Below, one piece after another: positions 6,672 through 15,700 of a stretch of 18,919 bases of DNA. The DNA is from CAMDMI01 sp036759185 (lineage in GTDB: Bacteria; Bacteroidota; Bacteroidia; Cytophagales; Flexibacteraceae). Position 1 is the stretch's first letter, and each line of letters starts with the position of its first letter. Below the pieces are notes generated by a model. That model was not told where the DNA came from. It saw nothing but the letters and a program-made list of their open reading frames with translations, and searched no databases. The DNA lies in assembly GCA_036759185.1 (NCBI GenBank), contig DAIOVD010000079.1, positions 1-18,919 on the forward strand, in the 5' to 3' direction. Position numbers and translations under genes: made by a program.

Positions 6672-9097
6672 TGTCGACAGCTGGAAAGAATTCAAGTCAA
6701 CCAATGAACGCTGCTCTCAGCGATTTTGGTTTTGAAGGTCAGGCACAAGGGGGCATCGGAGGGATTGATCTGGAAAAACTCCTTGCCATTCTGAACAAAA
6801 GTCTTTGGTGGATCATTTTGTTCGTGGTGCTCTCACTCACAGGTGCTTACCTCTACCTTCGTTATACAAAACCCGTTTATGAATCATATTCCATTCTGAA
6901 GCTTGACATCCAGAAACAGGCCGATCAGCTTCTTGGAATTGCAAAAGGCGAGGAATCAGGCCCAAATCTCCAGGGAGAGCTGGAAATTATCCGTTCTCAG
7001 GTGGTGTATGAGAAAGTGCTGGAAAAAATTGATTTATCTGTCACCTACCAGCAATCCGGAAACTTTTTGTCGAGTGAGCTTTACACCATCACCCCATTCA
7101 AAGTGGTGTTTGAAGTAAAGAATCCTGCGTTTTATAATATTCCCATCGCGTTGGAATTTATTGATGACAAGCAGTATATCCTCAAATATGACCTGATTGG
7201 CGTTGAAAATTCAGAAATATTTAAATTTAATACCGCTTACGAAAATGAGTTTTTAAAGTTCAAGATTAACCTGACCCGGTTTTACTCGCCGGAGTGCAAT
7301 GGAAGAAAGTATATTTTTATGCTGAATTCCAAGCAAAGTCTGATTGACTTTTTATCCAGGGGAACCAACGCTTTCATTCTCAATACTGCCGCCAATACCA
7401 TTAGGGTCGGCTTTCAGGACAACTCACCCCAGAAAGCGAAAGACATTGTGAATGTGATTGATACGATTTATCAGCAGCAAACCATCTCACAAAAAAATCT
7501 GGCAAACGAACAGACATTGAAATTCCTCGAGGACCAGATGAAGCAGACAGCAGAGAAACTTAATCTGTCAGAGCAGGAAATTCAGAATTTTCTCAAACGA
7601 AACAAAGTCTCCGATGTCAACAGCACCTCTGAAACCATCAAGCTGAAACTGGAAGATGTGATAAACAAGAAAAAGGAACTGGATCTTCAGAAAATGCAGC
7701 TGATGGAATTGTCGGTGATGGTTAAAAACTACTCCTATAAAGAGAAACAGATTTTTCCTTCCCTCAACTACATCAACAATCCAAACCTGATTGAAACGGC
7801 CAAATCCCTCAATCAGCTTCTGATGCAAAAAACCACTATGTTGTATGGAGCAAAAGAATCAACCGCTGCATACCGCATTCTGACCAGTAAAATTGAAGAT
7901 TACCGGAAAAACATTGTCCTGCAGATTGAAGAAGAACTGTCTGTCACGAATGATAAGATCAATGAAAATGCAAAAGAGCTGACAGCTTTACAGAATGAAT
8001 ATGAAATTCTTCCGGGCATCCAGAAAGAATTGGCTCAGATACAGCGTTTTCTCTCCATCAATGAAAAGTACTACACTATGTTCATTGAGAGGAAAGCTGA
8101 ATTTGAAATTGCGAAAGCCGGAACCATCCCGGATTTTCAGATCCTGGCACCTGCCAACCTGCCAACCGTTCCGTTGATTCCTCAGAAGGGATCTGTTTAC
8201 AGTACCTGGATTATCATCGGAGTTATTTCAGGCCTGGCATTGATTGTTGTCCGGTACCTCCTTCAGGATACAATCGTAACTCAAAAGGAACTGGAGGTTA
8301 ATTCCCTTGCTCCCATTCTGGGTGTTATCCCGGTTTACTCCAAAGAAAAACTCCGCATTGCCAGACTACTGGTTGACCGAAATCCAAAATCAGCTCTAAG
8401 CGAATCTCTCCGGTCGATCCGAACAAACGTTGACTTCATGGTGCCGGAAAAAAAGAAAATCATTTCTGTTACCAGTACAGTTGCAGGTGAGGGCAAGACA
8501 TTCTTTGCGATCAACCTGGGAGGAGTTCTGGCTATGTCAAACCAAAAGGTGATCATGCTTGACATGGATATGCGGAAACCAAAGCTTCACCTCGCATTTG
8601 ATGTGAGCAACGATACCGGAATGAGCACTCTTTTGATCGGTCGCGACAATATCCGCGATTGTATTTCAAAAACCTCCCTCGAAAATCTGGAGATTATCTC
8701 AGCAGGTCCTGTTCCTCCGAATCCATCTGAATTGATCATGCGACCTCAGCTGAACGATATTTTTGAGGAGTTGCATAAAGACTATGACATCATCATCATC
8801 GATAGTCCTCCAGTCGGCCTTGTGACGGATGGTATCCTGATCATGCAAAAAGCCGATCTGCCTATTTATGTAATTCGATCTGAATATTCGAAAAAAGCGT
8901 ATCTGAAAAACATCAATAAGCTCATTCGCGTAAACGGATTCCGCAATCTGGCAACCATTCTCAATGGCCTTGACAACTTCAAAACCTACGGTTATGGGTA
9001 TGGATATGGGTATGGGTATGGGTCTGGATACTATTCTGATGATGCCCCTGAATCAAATGTCAATCTGGATTGGTTCAAAAATATTGTGAAAAAATAG
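6671..9097 (+). CDS. Wzc-type chain-length regulator / tyrosine autokinase
   Basis: An 808-residue inner-membrane protein predicted to control length and export of the polysaccharide through cycles of tyrosine phosphorylation, partnering the Wza-like channel encoded just upstream. Order of parts: cytoplasmic N-terminus (1-45), TM1 (~46-64), a periplasmic Wzz/GNVR region with coiled-coil stretches (~290-345 and ~425-460), TM2 (~511-531), then a cytoplasmic BY-kinase. The kinase shows Walker A in STVAGEGKT (602-610, Lys609), Walker A' in MLDMDMRKPK (Asp631/Asp633) and Walker B in DIIIIDSPPVG (Asp711). The tail holds a Tyr cluster of alternating Gly-Tyr (Tyr773, 775, 777, 779, 781, 783, then 787-788), the usual autophosphorylation site of the family, here encoded by a near-perfect 6-bp repeat. 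Kinase and membrane module are fused, as in Proteobacterial Wzc rather than split CapA/CapB. Its start overlaps the previous stop by one base. Confidence 0.93.
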   Translation: MSTAGKNSSQPMNAALSDFGFEGQAQGGIGGIDLEKLLAILNKSLWWIILFVVLSLTGAYLYLRYTKPVYESYSILKLDIQKQADQLLGIAKGEESGPNLQGELEIIRSQVVYEKVLEKIDLSVTYQQSGNFLSSELYTITPFKVVFEVKNPAFYNIPIALEFIDDKQYILKYDLIGVENSEIFKFNTAYENEFLKFKINLTRFYSPECNGRKYIFMLNSKQSLIDFLSRGTNAFILNTAANTIRVGFQDNSPQKAKDIVNVIDTIYQQQTISQKNLANEQTLKFLEDQMKQTAEKLNLSEQEIQNFLKRNKVSDVNSTSETIKLKLEDVINKKKELDLQKMQLMELSVMVKNYSYKEKQIFPSLNYINNPNLIETAKSLNQLLMQKTTMLYGAKESTAAYRILTSKIEDYRKNIVLQIEEELSVTNDKINENAKELTALQNEYEILPGIQKELAQIQRFLSINEKYYTMFIERKAEFEIAKAGTIPDFQILAPANLPTVPLIPQKGSVYSTWIIIGVISGLALIVVRYLLQDTIVTQKELEVNSLAPILGVIPVYSKEKLRIARLLVDRNPKSALSESLRSIRTNVDFMVPEKKKIISVTSTVAGEGKTFFAINLGGVLAMSNQKVIMLDMDMRKPKLHLAFDVSNDTGMSTLLIGRDNIRDCISKTSLENLEIISAGPVPPNPSELIMRPQLNDIFEELHKDYDIIIIDSPPVGLVTDGILIMQKADLPIYVIRSEYSKKAYLKNINKLIRVNGFRNLATILNGLDNFKTYGYGYGYGYGYGSGYYSDDAPESNVNLDWFKNIVKK
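8987..9034 (+). repeat. Hexanucleotide repeat encoding the Gly-Tyr tail
   Basis: A run of TATGGG/TATGGA/TATGGT units (core 8993-9022) encodes alternating Tyr-Gly at residues 773-784 of the autokinase, followed by SGYY. The unit is 6 bp, so gain or loss of copies by polymerase slippage keeps the frame and changes only the number of tyrosines. The near-identical codons (TAT throughout the core, mostly GGG) suggest recent expansion. Confidence 0.85.
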
Positions 9098-9136
9098 CCA
9101 GGTCCTCCAAAATCAAACACTTACGAACTATACCTA

Positions 9137-10924
9137 ATGAAGAATATTCGAAATTTCTGCATCATAGCCCATATTGACCACGGGAAAAGCACACTGGCAG
9201 ACCGGTTGCTTGAGTTTACCCATACGGTCGATAAACGGCAGATGCAGGCACAGCTTCTGGACGATATGGATCTGGAAAGAGAGCGTGGTATCACAATCAA
9301 GAGCCATGCGATCCAGATGAACTATATGTACAAAGGAGAGAATTATGTTTTTAATCTGATCGATACTCCTGGCCACGTTGACTTTTCATATGAAGTTTCC
9401 CGCTCCATTGCTGCCTGTGAAGGGGCATTATTGTTGGTGGATGCTTCTCAGGGTATTGAAGCGCAGACCATTTCCAACCTGTATCTGGCAATGGGAAATG
9501 ATCTTGAAATTATCCCCGTGCTGAATAAAATTGACCTGCCCGGTGCAATGCCCGATGAGGTTACAGATGAAATGGTTGACCTTCTTGGGTGCAAGAGAGA
9601 AGACATCATTCATGCTTCAGGAAAAGCCGGCATCGGGATTGAAAATATTCTCAATGCGGTTGTAGAAAGAGTCCCAGCACCAAAAGGAGACATCAACAGT
9701 CCTCTTCAGGCTTTGATTTTTGATTCGGTGTATAACTCTTTCCGTGGAATTGAAGTGTATTTCCGGATTTTCAATGGCACCATTTCCAAAGGCGATAAAG
9801 TGAAATTTATGGCTACAGGAAAAGAATACCATGCCGATGAAATCGGGATTCTAAAACTTAATCAGGAATCGCAGACCACCATGTATGCCGGTAATGTCGG
9901 ATATCTGATTTCCGGAATTAAAGAGGCAAAAGAAGTAAAGGTTGGTGATACCATCACTCATACGCACCGTCCTTGTGACATCGCAATCCAGGGTTTTGAA
10001 GATGTGAAACCCATGGTTTTTGCGGGGATCTATCCGGTAGAAACCTCTGAATTTGAAGAACTGCGGGCTTCAATGGAGAAGCTTCAGCTAAATGATGCTT
10101 CCCTTGTTTGGGAACCGGAAACGTCTGCGGCTCTGGGCTTTGGATTCCGGTGTGGTTTCCTGGGAATGCTGCACATGGAAATTGTTCAGGAAAGGCTGGA
10201 AAGGGAATTTGATATGACCGTGATCACAACAGTACCGTCTGTTCAGTTCAGGGCCTATACTACGAAAAATGAACTTCTGGTGGTTAATGCTCCCAGCGAA
10301 TTACCGGATCCCAATTTCCTTGACAGAGTCGAAGAACCTTTCATTAAAGCCCAGATCATCTCCAAATCGGACTACGTAGGAGGAATCATTGGTTTGTGCA
10401 TGGATAAAAGGGGTGTGATCAAAAACCAGGTGTACCTCACACAGGACAGAGTGGAACTCATGTTCGAACTCCCTCTGTCTGAAATTGTATTTGATTTTTT
10501 TGATAAGCTGAAGACGATTTCCCGGGGATATGCTTCACTTGATTACGAACTGATTGGTTTCAGAGCGAGTACAATGGTGAAGCTCGATATCATGCTCAAT
10601 GGAGACAAAGTAGATGCCTTGTCAGCCATTGTTCACAGAGACAAAGCCTATGAATGGGGTAAACGGCTATGTGAAAAACTGAAAGAACTTATTCCACGGC
10701 AAATGTTTGAAATTGCTGTACAGGCTGCCATCGGAGCAAAAGTAATTGCCCGGGAAACAGTGAAAGCAATGCGTAAAGATGTGTTGGCCAAATGTTATGG
10801 CGGCGATATCAGCCGGAAGCGAAAGCTTTTGGAAAAACAAAAAAAGGGGAAGAAGAGAATGCGTCAGGTGGGCAATGTAGAAATCCCGCAGGAGGCATTT
10901 ATGGCCGTTCTTAAACTTGATTAA
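9137..10924 (+). CDS. lepA: Elongation factor 4 (LepA), ribosome back-translocase GTPase
   Basis: A 595-residue translational GTPase that acts on stalled or mis-translocated ribosomes and has been linked to initiation and ribosome assembly. GTPase motifs: G1 AHIDHGKST (11-19), switch I ERERGITI (47-54), G3 DTPGH (76-80) and G4 NKID (130-133). After the EF-G-like domains II, III and V, the LepA-specific C-terminal domain ends in the diagnostic basic segment GGDISRKRKLLEKQKKGKKR and then VGNVEIPQEAFMAVLK. Length is standard (~595-600). The ATG lies 39 bases after the kinase stop with no clear promoter or terminator between, so some read-through from the polysaccharide genes is likely, though lepA is not functionally tied to them. 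A perfect hairpin follows its stop codon. Confidence 0.98.
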   Translation: MKNIRNFCIIAHIDHGKSTLADRLLEFTHTVDKRQMQAQLLDDMDLERERGITIKSHAIQMNYMYKGENYVFNLIDTPGHVDFSYEVSRSIAACEGALLLVDASQGIEAQTISNLYLAMGNDLEIIPVLNKIDLPGAMPDEVTDEMVDLLGCKREDIIHASGKAGIGIENILNAVVERVPAPKGDINSPLQALIFDSVYNSFRGIEVYFRIFNGTISKGDKVKFMATGKEYHADEIGILKLNQESQTTMYAGNVGYLISGIKEAKEVKVGDTITHTHRPCDIAIQGFEDVKPMVFAGIYPVETSEFEELRASMEKLQLNDASLVWEPETSAALGFGFRCGFLGMLHMEIVQERLEREFDMTVITTVPSVQFRAYTTKNELLVVNAPSELPDPNFLDRVEEPFIKAQIISKSDYVGGIIGLCMDKRGVIKNQVYLTQDRVELMFELPLSEIVFDFFDKLKTISRGYASLDYELIGFRASTMVKLDIMLNGDKVDALSAIVHRDKAYEWGKRLCEKLKELIPRQMFEIAVQAAIGAKVIARETVKAMRKDVLAKCYGGDISRKRKLLEKQKKGKKRMRQVGNVEIPQEAFMAVLKLD

Positions 10925-10931
10925 TTTACTT

Positions 10932-10963
10932 CAAACCCTTCAGAAAGAAGGGTTTGGACTTTT
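10932..10963 (+). terminator. Hairpin between lepA and folD
   Basis: CAAACCCTTC (10932-10941) and GAAGGGTTTG (10947-10956) form a perfect 10-bp stem with the 5-base loop AGAAA. A short ACTTTT run follows. It begins 7 bases after the lepA stop and ends 15 bases before the folD ATG. The stem is convincing. The T run is only four bases, so it may be a leaky terminator or a structure in the folD 5' leader. Confidence 0.6.
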
Positions 10964-10971
10964 ATACCAAT

Positions 10972-11856
10972 ATGCAGATACTTGACGGAAAACAAGCCTC
11001 CATTTTTTATCAGGAACAACTGGCTGCTGAAAGCCGGGAATTTGAAACCATAACCGGAAAGAAGCCTCATCTCGCAGCTGTCCTTGTTGGCAATAGCGGC
11101 CCAAGTGAAACTTATGTTGCCGCTAAAATGGAAACATGCCGGAAGGTGGGCTTTCAATCAAGCCTGATCCGGTTTGAACCTTCCATTACAGAAAATGAAC
11201 TTTTGCTTGAAATTGACAAGCTCAACCAGGACCCGGATCTCCATGGGTTCATCGTTCAACTTCCTTTGCCGGCTCATATCGATGTGAATAAAGTGATCGA
11301 ACGAATCGATCCGGCGAAAGATGTGGATGGATTCCATCCTGTGAATCTTGGAAAAATGGCAAAAGGATTGCCCGCATTTGCTTCCGCTACGCCATGGGGA
11401 ATTATCAAACTGATGGAATACTACAACATAGAAACGGAAGGTAAACATGTGGTGGTTTTAGGCAGGAGTCAGATTGTTGGTTTGCCTATGAGCCTCCTGT
11501 TGTCGCGGAATTCCCGTCCAGGAAATGCAACCGTGACGGTTTGCCACAGTAAATCCAGAAACCTGACTGATATGGCCAGGCAGGCTGATATTCTGGTGGC
11601 TGCTCTTGGAATACCTGAATTTGTAAAGAAGGAGATGGTAAAAGAGGGTGCCGTTGTGATTGATGTGGGCCTCAGCCGGGTTCCGGATGAAACACGAAAA
11701 TCAGGTTACCGGCTTGTGGGGGATGTGGCATTTGATGAAGTTGCCCCAATATGCAGCGCCATTACACCGGTTCCGGGAGGAGTCGGACCCATGACAATCA
11801 CGGCTTTAATGCAAAACACCATGGTGGCTGCCCGTCAGCAAACAGGCATTATCTGA
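10972..11856 (+). CDS. folD: Bifunctional methylene-THF dehydrogenase / methenyl-THF cyclohydrolase
   Basis: A 294-residue cytoplasmic enzyme that oxidises 5,10-methylene-tetrahydrofolate and hydrolyses the methenyl product to 10-formyl-tetrahydrofolate. The N-terminal catalytic domain has SETYVAAK (Tyr and catalytic Lys of the YxxxK motif), GFIVQLPLPAHID and DVDGFHPVNLGKM. Next comes SATPWGI, where many family members have a Cys before TP. The nucleotide-binding domain shows VVLGRSQIVGLPMSLLL and VIDVGLSRV; the C-terminal signature ITPVPGGVGPMTITALMQNT is intact. An in-frame TTG 18 bases upstream would start inside the hairpin, so the ATG is preferred. With only 15 bases between hairpin and ATG there is little room for a separate promoter after the hairpin, so transcripts likely begin in or before lepA and read through. 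Confidence 0.97.
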   Translation: MQILDGKQASIFYQEQLAAESREFETITGKKPHLAAVLVGNSGPSETYVAAKMETCRKVGFQSSLIRFEPSITENELLLEIDKLNQDPDLHGFIVQLPLPAHIDVNKVIERIDPAKDVDGFHPVNLGKMAKGLPAFASATPWGIIKLMEYYNIETEGKHVVVLGRSQIVGLPMSLLLSRNSRPGNATVTVCHSKSRNLTDMARQADILVAALGIPEFVKKEMVKEGAVVIDVGLSRVPDETRKSGYRLVGDVAFDEVAPICSAITPVPGGVGPMTITALMQNTMVAARQQTGII

Positions 11857-11880
11857 GTATGTTTTTGAAAATTTGAACAG

Positions 11881-11915
11881 AGGTGAACGTTCGAAGTCAA
11901 TATCACCTACTTTTG
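11881..11915 (+). promoter_or_regulatory. Candidate pyrE promoter with flanking inverted repeat
   Basis: TACTTTTG (11908-11915) matches the Bacteroidota -7 consensus TAnnTTTG exactly and lies 31 bases before the pyrE ATG. No TTTG stands at the expected distance upstream. That position is occupied by the palindrome GAACGTTC (11885-11892), and AGGTGA (11881-11886) with TCACCT (11903-11908) forms an inverted repeat that runs into the -7 element. An operator is one reading; a weak folD terminator is another. Confidence 0.4.
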
Positions 11916-11946
11916 TCTGCCCTATTACCAAATTTCTGAAAGACCT

Positions 11947-12591
11947 ATGCAAATTTTCCAACAGCAGGTAGCCAATAATGTGGCTGGATTTTTACTCGAT
12001 TGCCAGGCCGTAAAGCTTAATCTGAAGCAACCTTACGTCTGGGCCTCCGGTTGGAAGGCGCCTATTTATACCGATAACCGGGTTACACTGTCGTTTCCAC
12101 CTGTCCGGACCTACATCAAAAATCAATTGATTTCTCTGATAGTGAACAATTTCCCAACAGTGGAGTGTATTGCTGGTGTGGCAACCGGTGGAATTCCTCA
12201 GGGTGCATTGACCGCTGATGAAATTGGAATTCCTTTTGTATACGTTCGTTCCGAGGCAAAAAGTCACGGTCTGAAAAATATGATTGAAGGCCAGATTCAT
12301 GAAGGCCAGAAAGTTGTTGTGGTAGAAGACCTGATTTCAACAGGTAAAAGCTCTTTGAAAGCCGTTGAAGCCTTGCAGGAGGCCGGAGCAGAAGTTCTGG
12401 GAATGGTTTCTGTTTTCACATATGGTTTTCCACAAGCATGGGAGTCGTTTGAGAAAGCGGGAATTCAATGCTTTCCTTTGACTGATTATCTAAGTCTTAT
12501 TGCAACCGCACTTCAGAAAGGAATTATTAAAGACAAAGACATTGCCACTCTGGAACAATGGCGTAAAGACCCTGCCAACTGGGGCAAATAG
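11947..12591 (+). CDS. pyrE: Orotate phosphoribosyltransferase
   Basis: A 214-residue enzyme that joins orotate to PRPP to make orotidine 5'-monophosphate in de novo pyrimidine synthesis. It shows the family N-terminus with KLNLKQPYVWASGWKAPIYT (24-43), the flexible-loop basic segment VRSEAKSHG and the PRPP-binding signature VVVVEDLISTGKSSLKA, with the paired acidic residues followed by STGKS. Length is typical (~210). Its own candidate promoter lies in the 90-base gap after folD. A 200-base spacer follows before the large secreted-protein gene, so pyrE probably ends this transcription block, although I see no strong terminator directly after it. Confidence 0.95.
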   Translation: MQIFQQQVANNVAGFLLDCQAVKLNLKQPYVWASGWKAPIYTDNRVTLSFPPVRTYIKNQLISLIVNNFPTVECIAGVATGGIPQGALTADEIGIPFVYVRSEAKSHGLKNMIEGQIHEGQKVVVVEDLISTGKSSLKAVEALQEAGAEVLGMVSVFTYGFPQAWESFEKAGIQCFPLTDYLSLIATALQKGIIKDKDIATLEQWRKDPANWGK

Positions 12592-12739
12592 AAAAAGGGG
12601 GAACTTCCACCTGACAGGAATATCGCGAATTGTTTTAGGGTAGATCTCCTCCTGAGACACTTGAAACACACTTCAGTCATCCAATTTTATTCGGGTTCGG
12701 AATTAATAGTACATCGGGCAAACTGTATGAAGTTTTGTT

Positions 12740-12769
12740 TTTGGTTGACAAGTGCTTACATTTATTTTG
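12740..12769 (+). promoter_or_regulatory. Candidate Bacteroidota-type promoter
   Basis: TTTG (12740-12743), a 19-base spacer, then TATTTTG (12763-12769) closely fits the Bacteroidota sigma consensus TTTG-N19-TAnnTTTG, one base short in the -7 element. The expected transcript start would leave a leader of roughly 15-20 bases before the ATG of the large secreted protein. A TTGACA (12745-12750) overlaps the spacer but has no -10 partner at 17 bases. Confidence 0.5.
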
Positions 12770-12791
12770 CACTTTTTCAACACCTTAACGG

Positions 12792-15700
12792 ATGACGCTC
12801 AAATACTTCAAAACTCTATTAACCTTCGCCCTTCTTTTCTTTACGCTTTTTCAAAGCCGGGCAAAAACAACCGAACATTTTCAACCTCTGAATCCTTTTT
12901 CGGTCACTGCCGCAGCAAATAACGAATGCTCAGGAGCAACAACACTCACATTCGGTATTGCGGTGAATGATAATAATACAGGAGCTACCCAATCCCTGGC
13001 TCCTAATATCTGCAATGGATTTGCTTCGCCAAATGCAAACGATGTGTGGTACAATTTCACGTACACAGCCCAAATGGATTGTGTCATTGTAAACCCTGGA
13101 TCAAATCCAAACAGTGACATTATTATCGAACTTTTCAGTGGCGCCTGCGGATCTCTGAATTTTCTGGCCTGCGGAAATTTTGCTGAACCCAACAGTAGTG
13201 TTCAGACAGAAGGAATCGCTCTTTCAACACTGGGATTAACAGTTGGTAATAACTATAAGTTACGTGTATACGGATACAACGGAGTGGTTGCATCTTTCTC
13301 CGTTTTATTGAAATCCGGGACTCCTTTGCCTCCGCCTGCCAATGATAATTGCGCATCACCTGCCACATTAAATTCCGGGGCTACCGCTGCCGGTACTTCT
13401 TTGGGCGCCACACAGTCAATCGCTCCGATCAGTTGTCAGGGATTCACCAGTTCTGCAGCCAATGATGTCTGGTATAAATTCACGAAGTCAACATTGATGG
13501 ACAGTCTCATTATTTACCCCTTCACTGCCGGGGTTGACTTTGTTCTGGAAGTACGATCCAATAACTGTGCAGCAGGCTCCAGTCTGTTGTGTTCAGATCA
13601 GGCTGGTGCTGCATTAATTGAGAAAATTCCATTGTCATCTCTCACCAACGGAACGATTTATCTTGCCCGGGTTTATGCCCGAAACGGAGCCTCCGGAGAG
13701 TATTCCATTCGCATTAAGTCAGGCCCGGCCAACAACAACTGTACCGGAGCCACAGAACTTCTGGCCAGTGCCGGACAACAAAACGGCCGCACGGTCGACG
13801 CATCACAATCGTTGGCTCCTTCAACCTGTCTTGGTTCATCAGATGATGATGTCTGGTTTAAATTCTCCATGGTCGCAGGACTGGATTCTGTAAAGGTTAC
13901 TCCCGTGGGTCTTTTTAATCCGGTGGTTGAATTGCGAAGTGGAACCTGCGCAGCCAGCACCGCGGTTCGTTGTTCCAATAGCGTGTCATCTTCTGCAACA
14001 GAGAAAATCTTTGTCGGAGATCTCACAGAAGGCAATACGTATTATGTACGTGTCTATAGTTTCGGAACAGGAGCCGGCTCAGAAGGAACTTTTCAGATCC
14101 AACTTTTGCAGGGAGCCAATCAACCCGCTAATGATGAATGTACGGCACCCATTACCATTTCATTCGGTGGTGTAACCAATGGATCCAATACAAATGCCAC
14201 GGAAACAATTCCGGCTGTTTCCTGCGGTGGGTCTACATCAACAGTTGCCAATGATGTCTGGTATTCGTTTACCAAAACTGATCAGATCGATTCTGTACGT
14301 TTTGATGGATTGGGCTTATTGGATCTGGTCATTGATATCCGTCTGAACTCCTGCTCCAGTGGCACATTGGTCGCCTGTTCCAACATTGCAGGAACCGGAC
14401 AGAAGAACCTGGACATCAGCAATCTGACCAACGGAACCACTTATTTGCTGCGGGTATTTGGATGGAATGGAACCACAGGAGACTTTACCCTGGAATTCAG
14501 GGACGCCAATGTAGTGGTGAATCCACCATCAAACGATGAGTGCTTTGATGCCGTTACGCTCACATCCGGGACAACCTGCACAGGAGTTGGCGGAACCAAT
14601 GCTGGTGCAACCGAGACCTTGCCTGCCAGCACAACCTGTTCGGGTGCAAATCCAGGTGCTGCCAATGATGTCTGGTATACATTTACGGCAACAGGAACTT
14701 CCTCCATTGCCAGAGTTACCTGCAGTACAGGTTTCGATGGGGCCATTCAGGTGTATTCCGGAAGTTGTTTTGGTCTCACGTCAATTGGATGTGCCGATAA
14801 CCTGGGAGCCAGCAACGATCCGGATTTTCCAGCCATAGAAGAAGTCATTCTAACAGGACTTACCTCAGGCCAGCAATATTATATCAGGGTGTACGGTTAC
14901 AATGGAACAACCGGCAGTTTTGCTGTCTGCGCATTTAATCCAAACTGTAATTCAACAGCAGCTGCCCTAACCACAAATCTTTCCGGTGTGGTATCCAATC
15001 AGGCATTTTCAACACAGGTTACAGGTGGATCCGGTGAAGTATCGTATCAGTATTCTTCCAATCAGGTATTATGGACTGGTTTCCCGGCAACCACGGGAAT
15101 TGTCGATACTCTTGTCTTTACGGCAACCACCAACAGTACCCTGTATCTCCGGGTTATGACCCGAACCGGAAATTGTTACCCAGCCTATTCCAATATCGTT
15201 CCGCTTGCAATCCGATGCGCCACACCTTTCACGTATTCTTCAGGATCAGACAGGATCAACAAAATTACCCTGGGAACCATCAACAAAACGTCTTCTTCCA
15301 ATCCGATGGGAGGAAACGTTGAGGATTTCACATCCATTTCAACATCCTTATGCAAGGGCAATACATATCCCTTAGGAATTACCGTGAATTCAGCTGTGCC
15401 ATCTTACAACCGAATGGCATGGATCGACTTCAATCAGGACGGGGACTTTGCAGATGCAGGTGAGAATGTGCTTTTTGGAACATATTCTTCCGGAATCACG
15501 ACCACCCATTCCATCTCCATTCCAGCCAATGCCACGAGTGGTAACTGCAGGATGAGAATAGCCATCATCGACAACAATTCAGGCATTACATCCACGGATC
15601 CATGCGCTTCCGGCCCTTATGCATATGGTGAAATTGAGGAGTACACCGTCAACATCACTTCGTCCGGATTGGTTTCCAATGCGGGCCCGAATCAGACAAT

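Noticed and set aside
8987..9034. CRISPR-like or intergenic satellite repeat
   Set aside because: The 6-bp units are in frame within the kinase tail and have no spacers, so this is a coding microsatellite.
10954..10971. TTG start for folD
   Set aside because: The codon lies inside the hairpin stem, and the ATG at 10972 gives the standard FolD N-terminus.
12592..12739. Small RNA or pyrE terminator in the pyrE-downstream gap
   Set aside because: Only short imperfect stems and no T run were seen, so nothing stands out enough to call.
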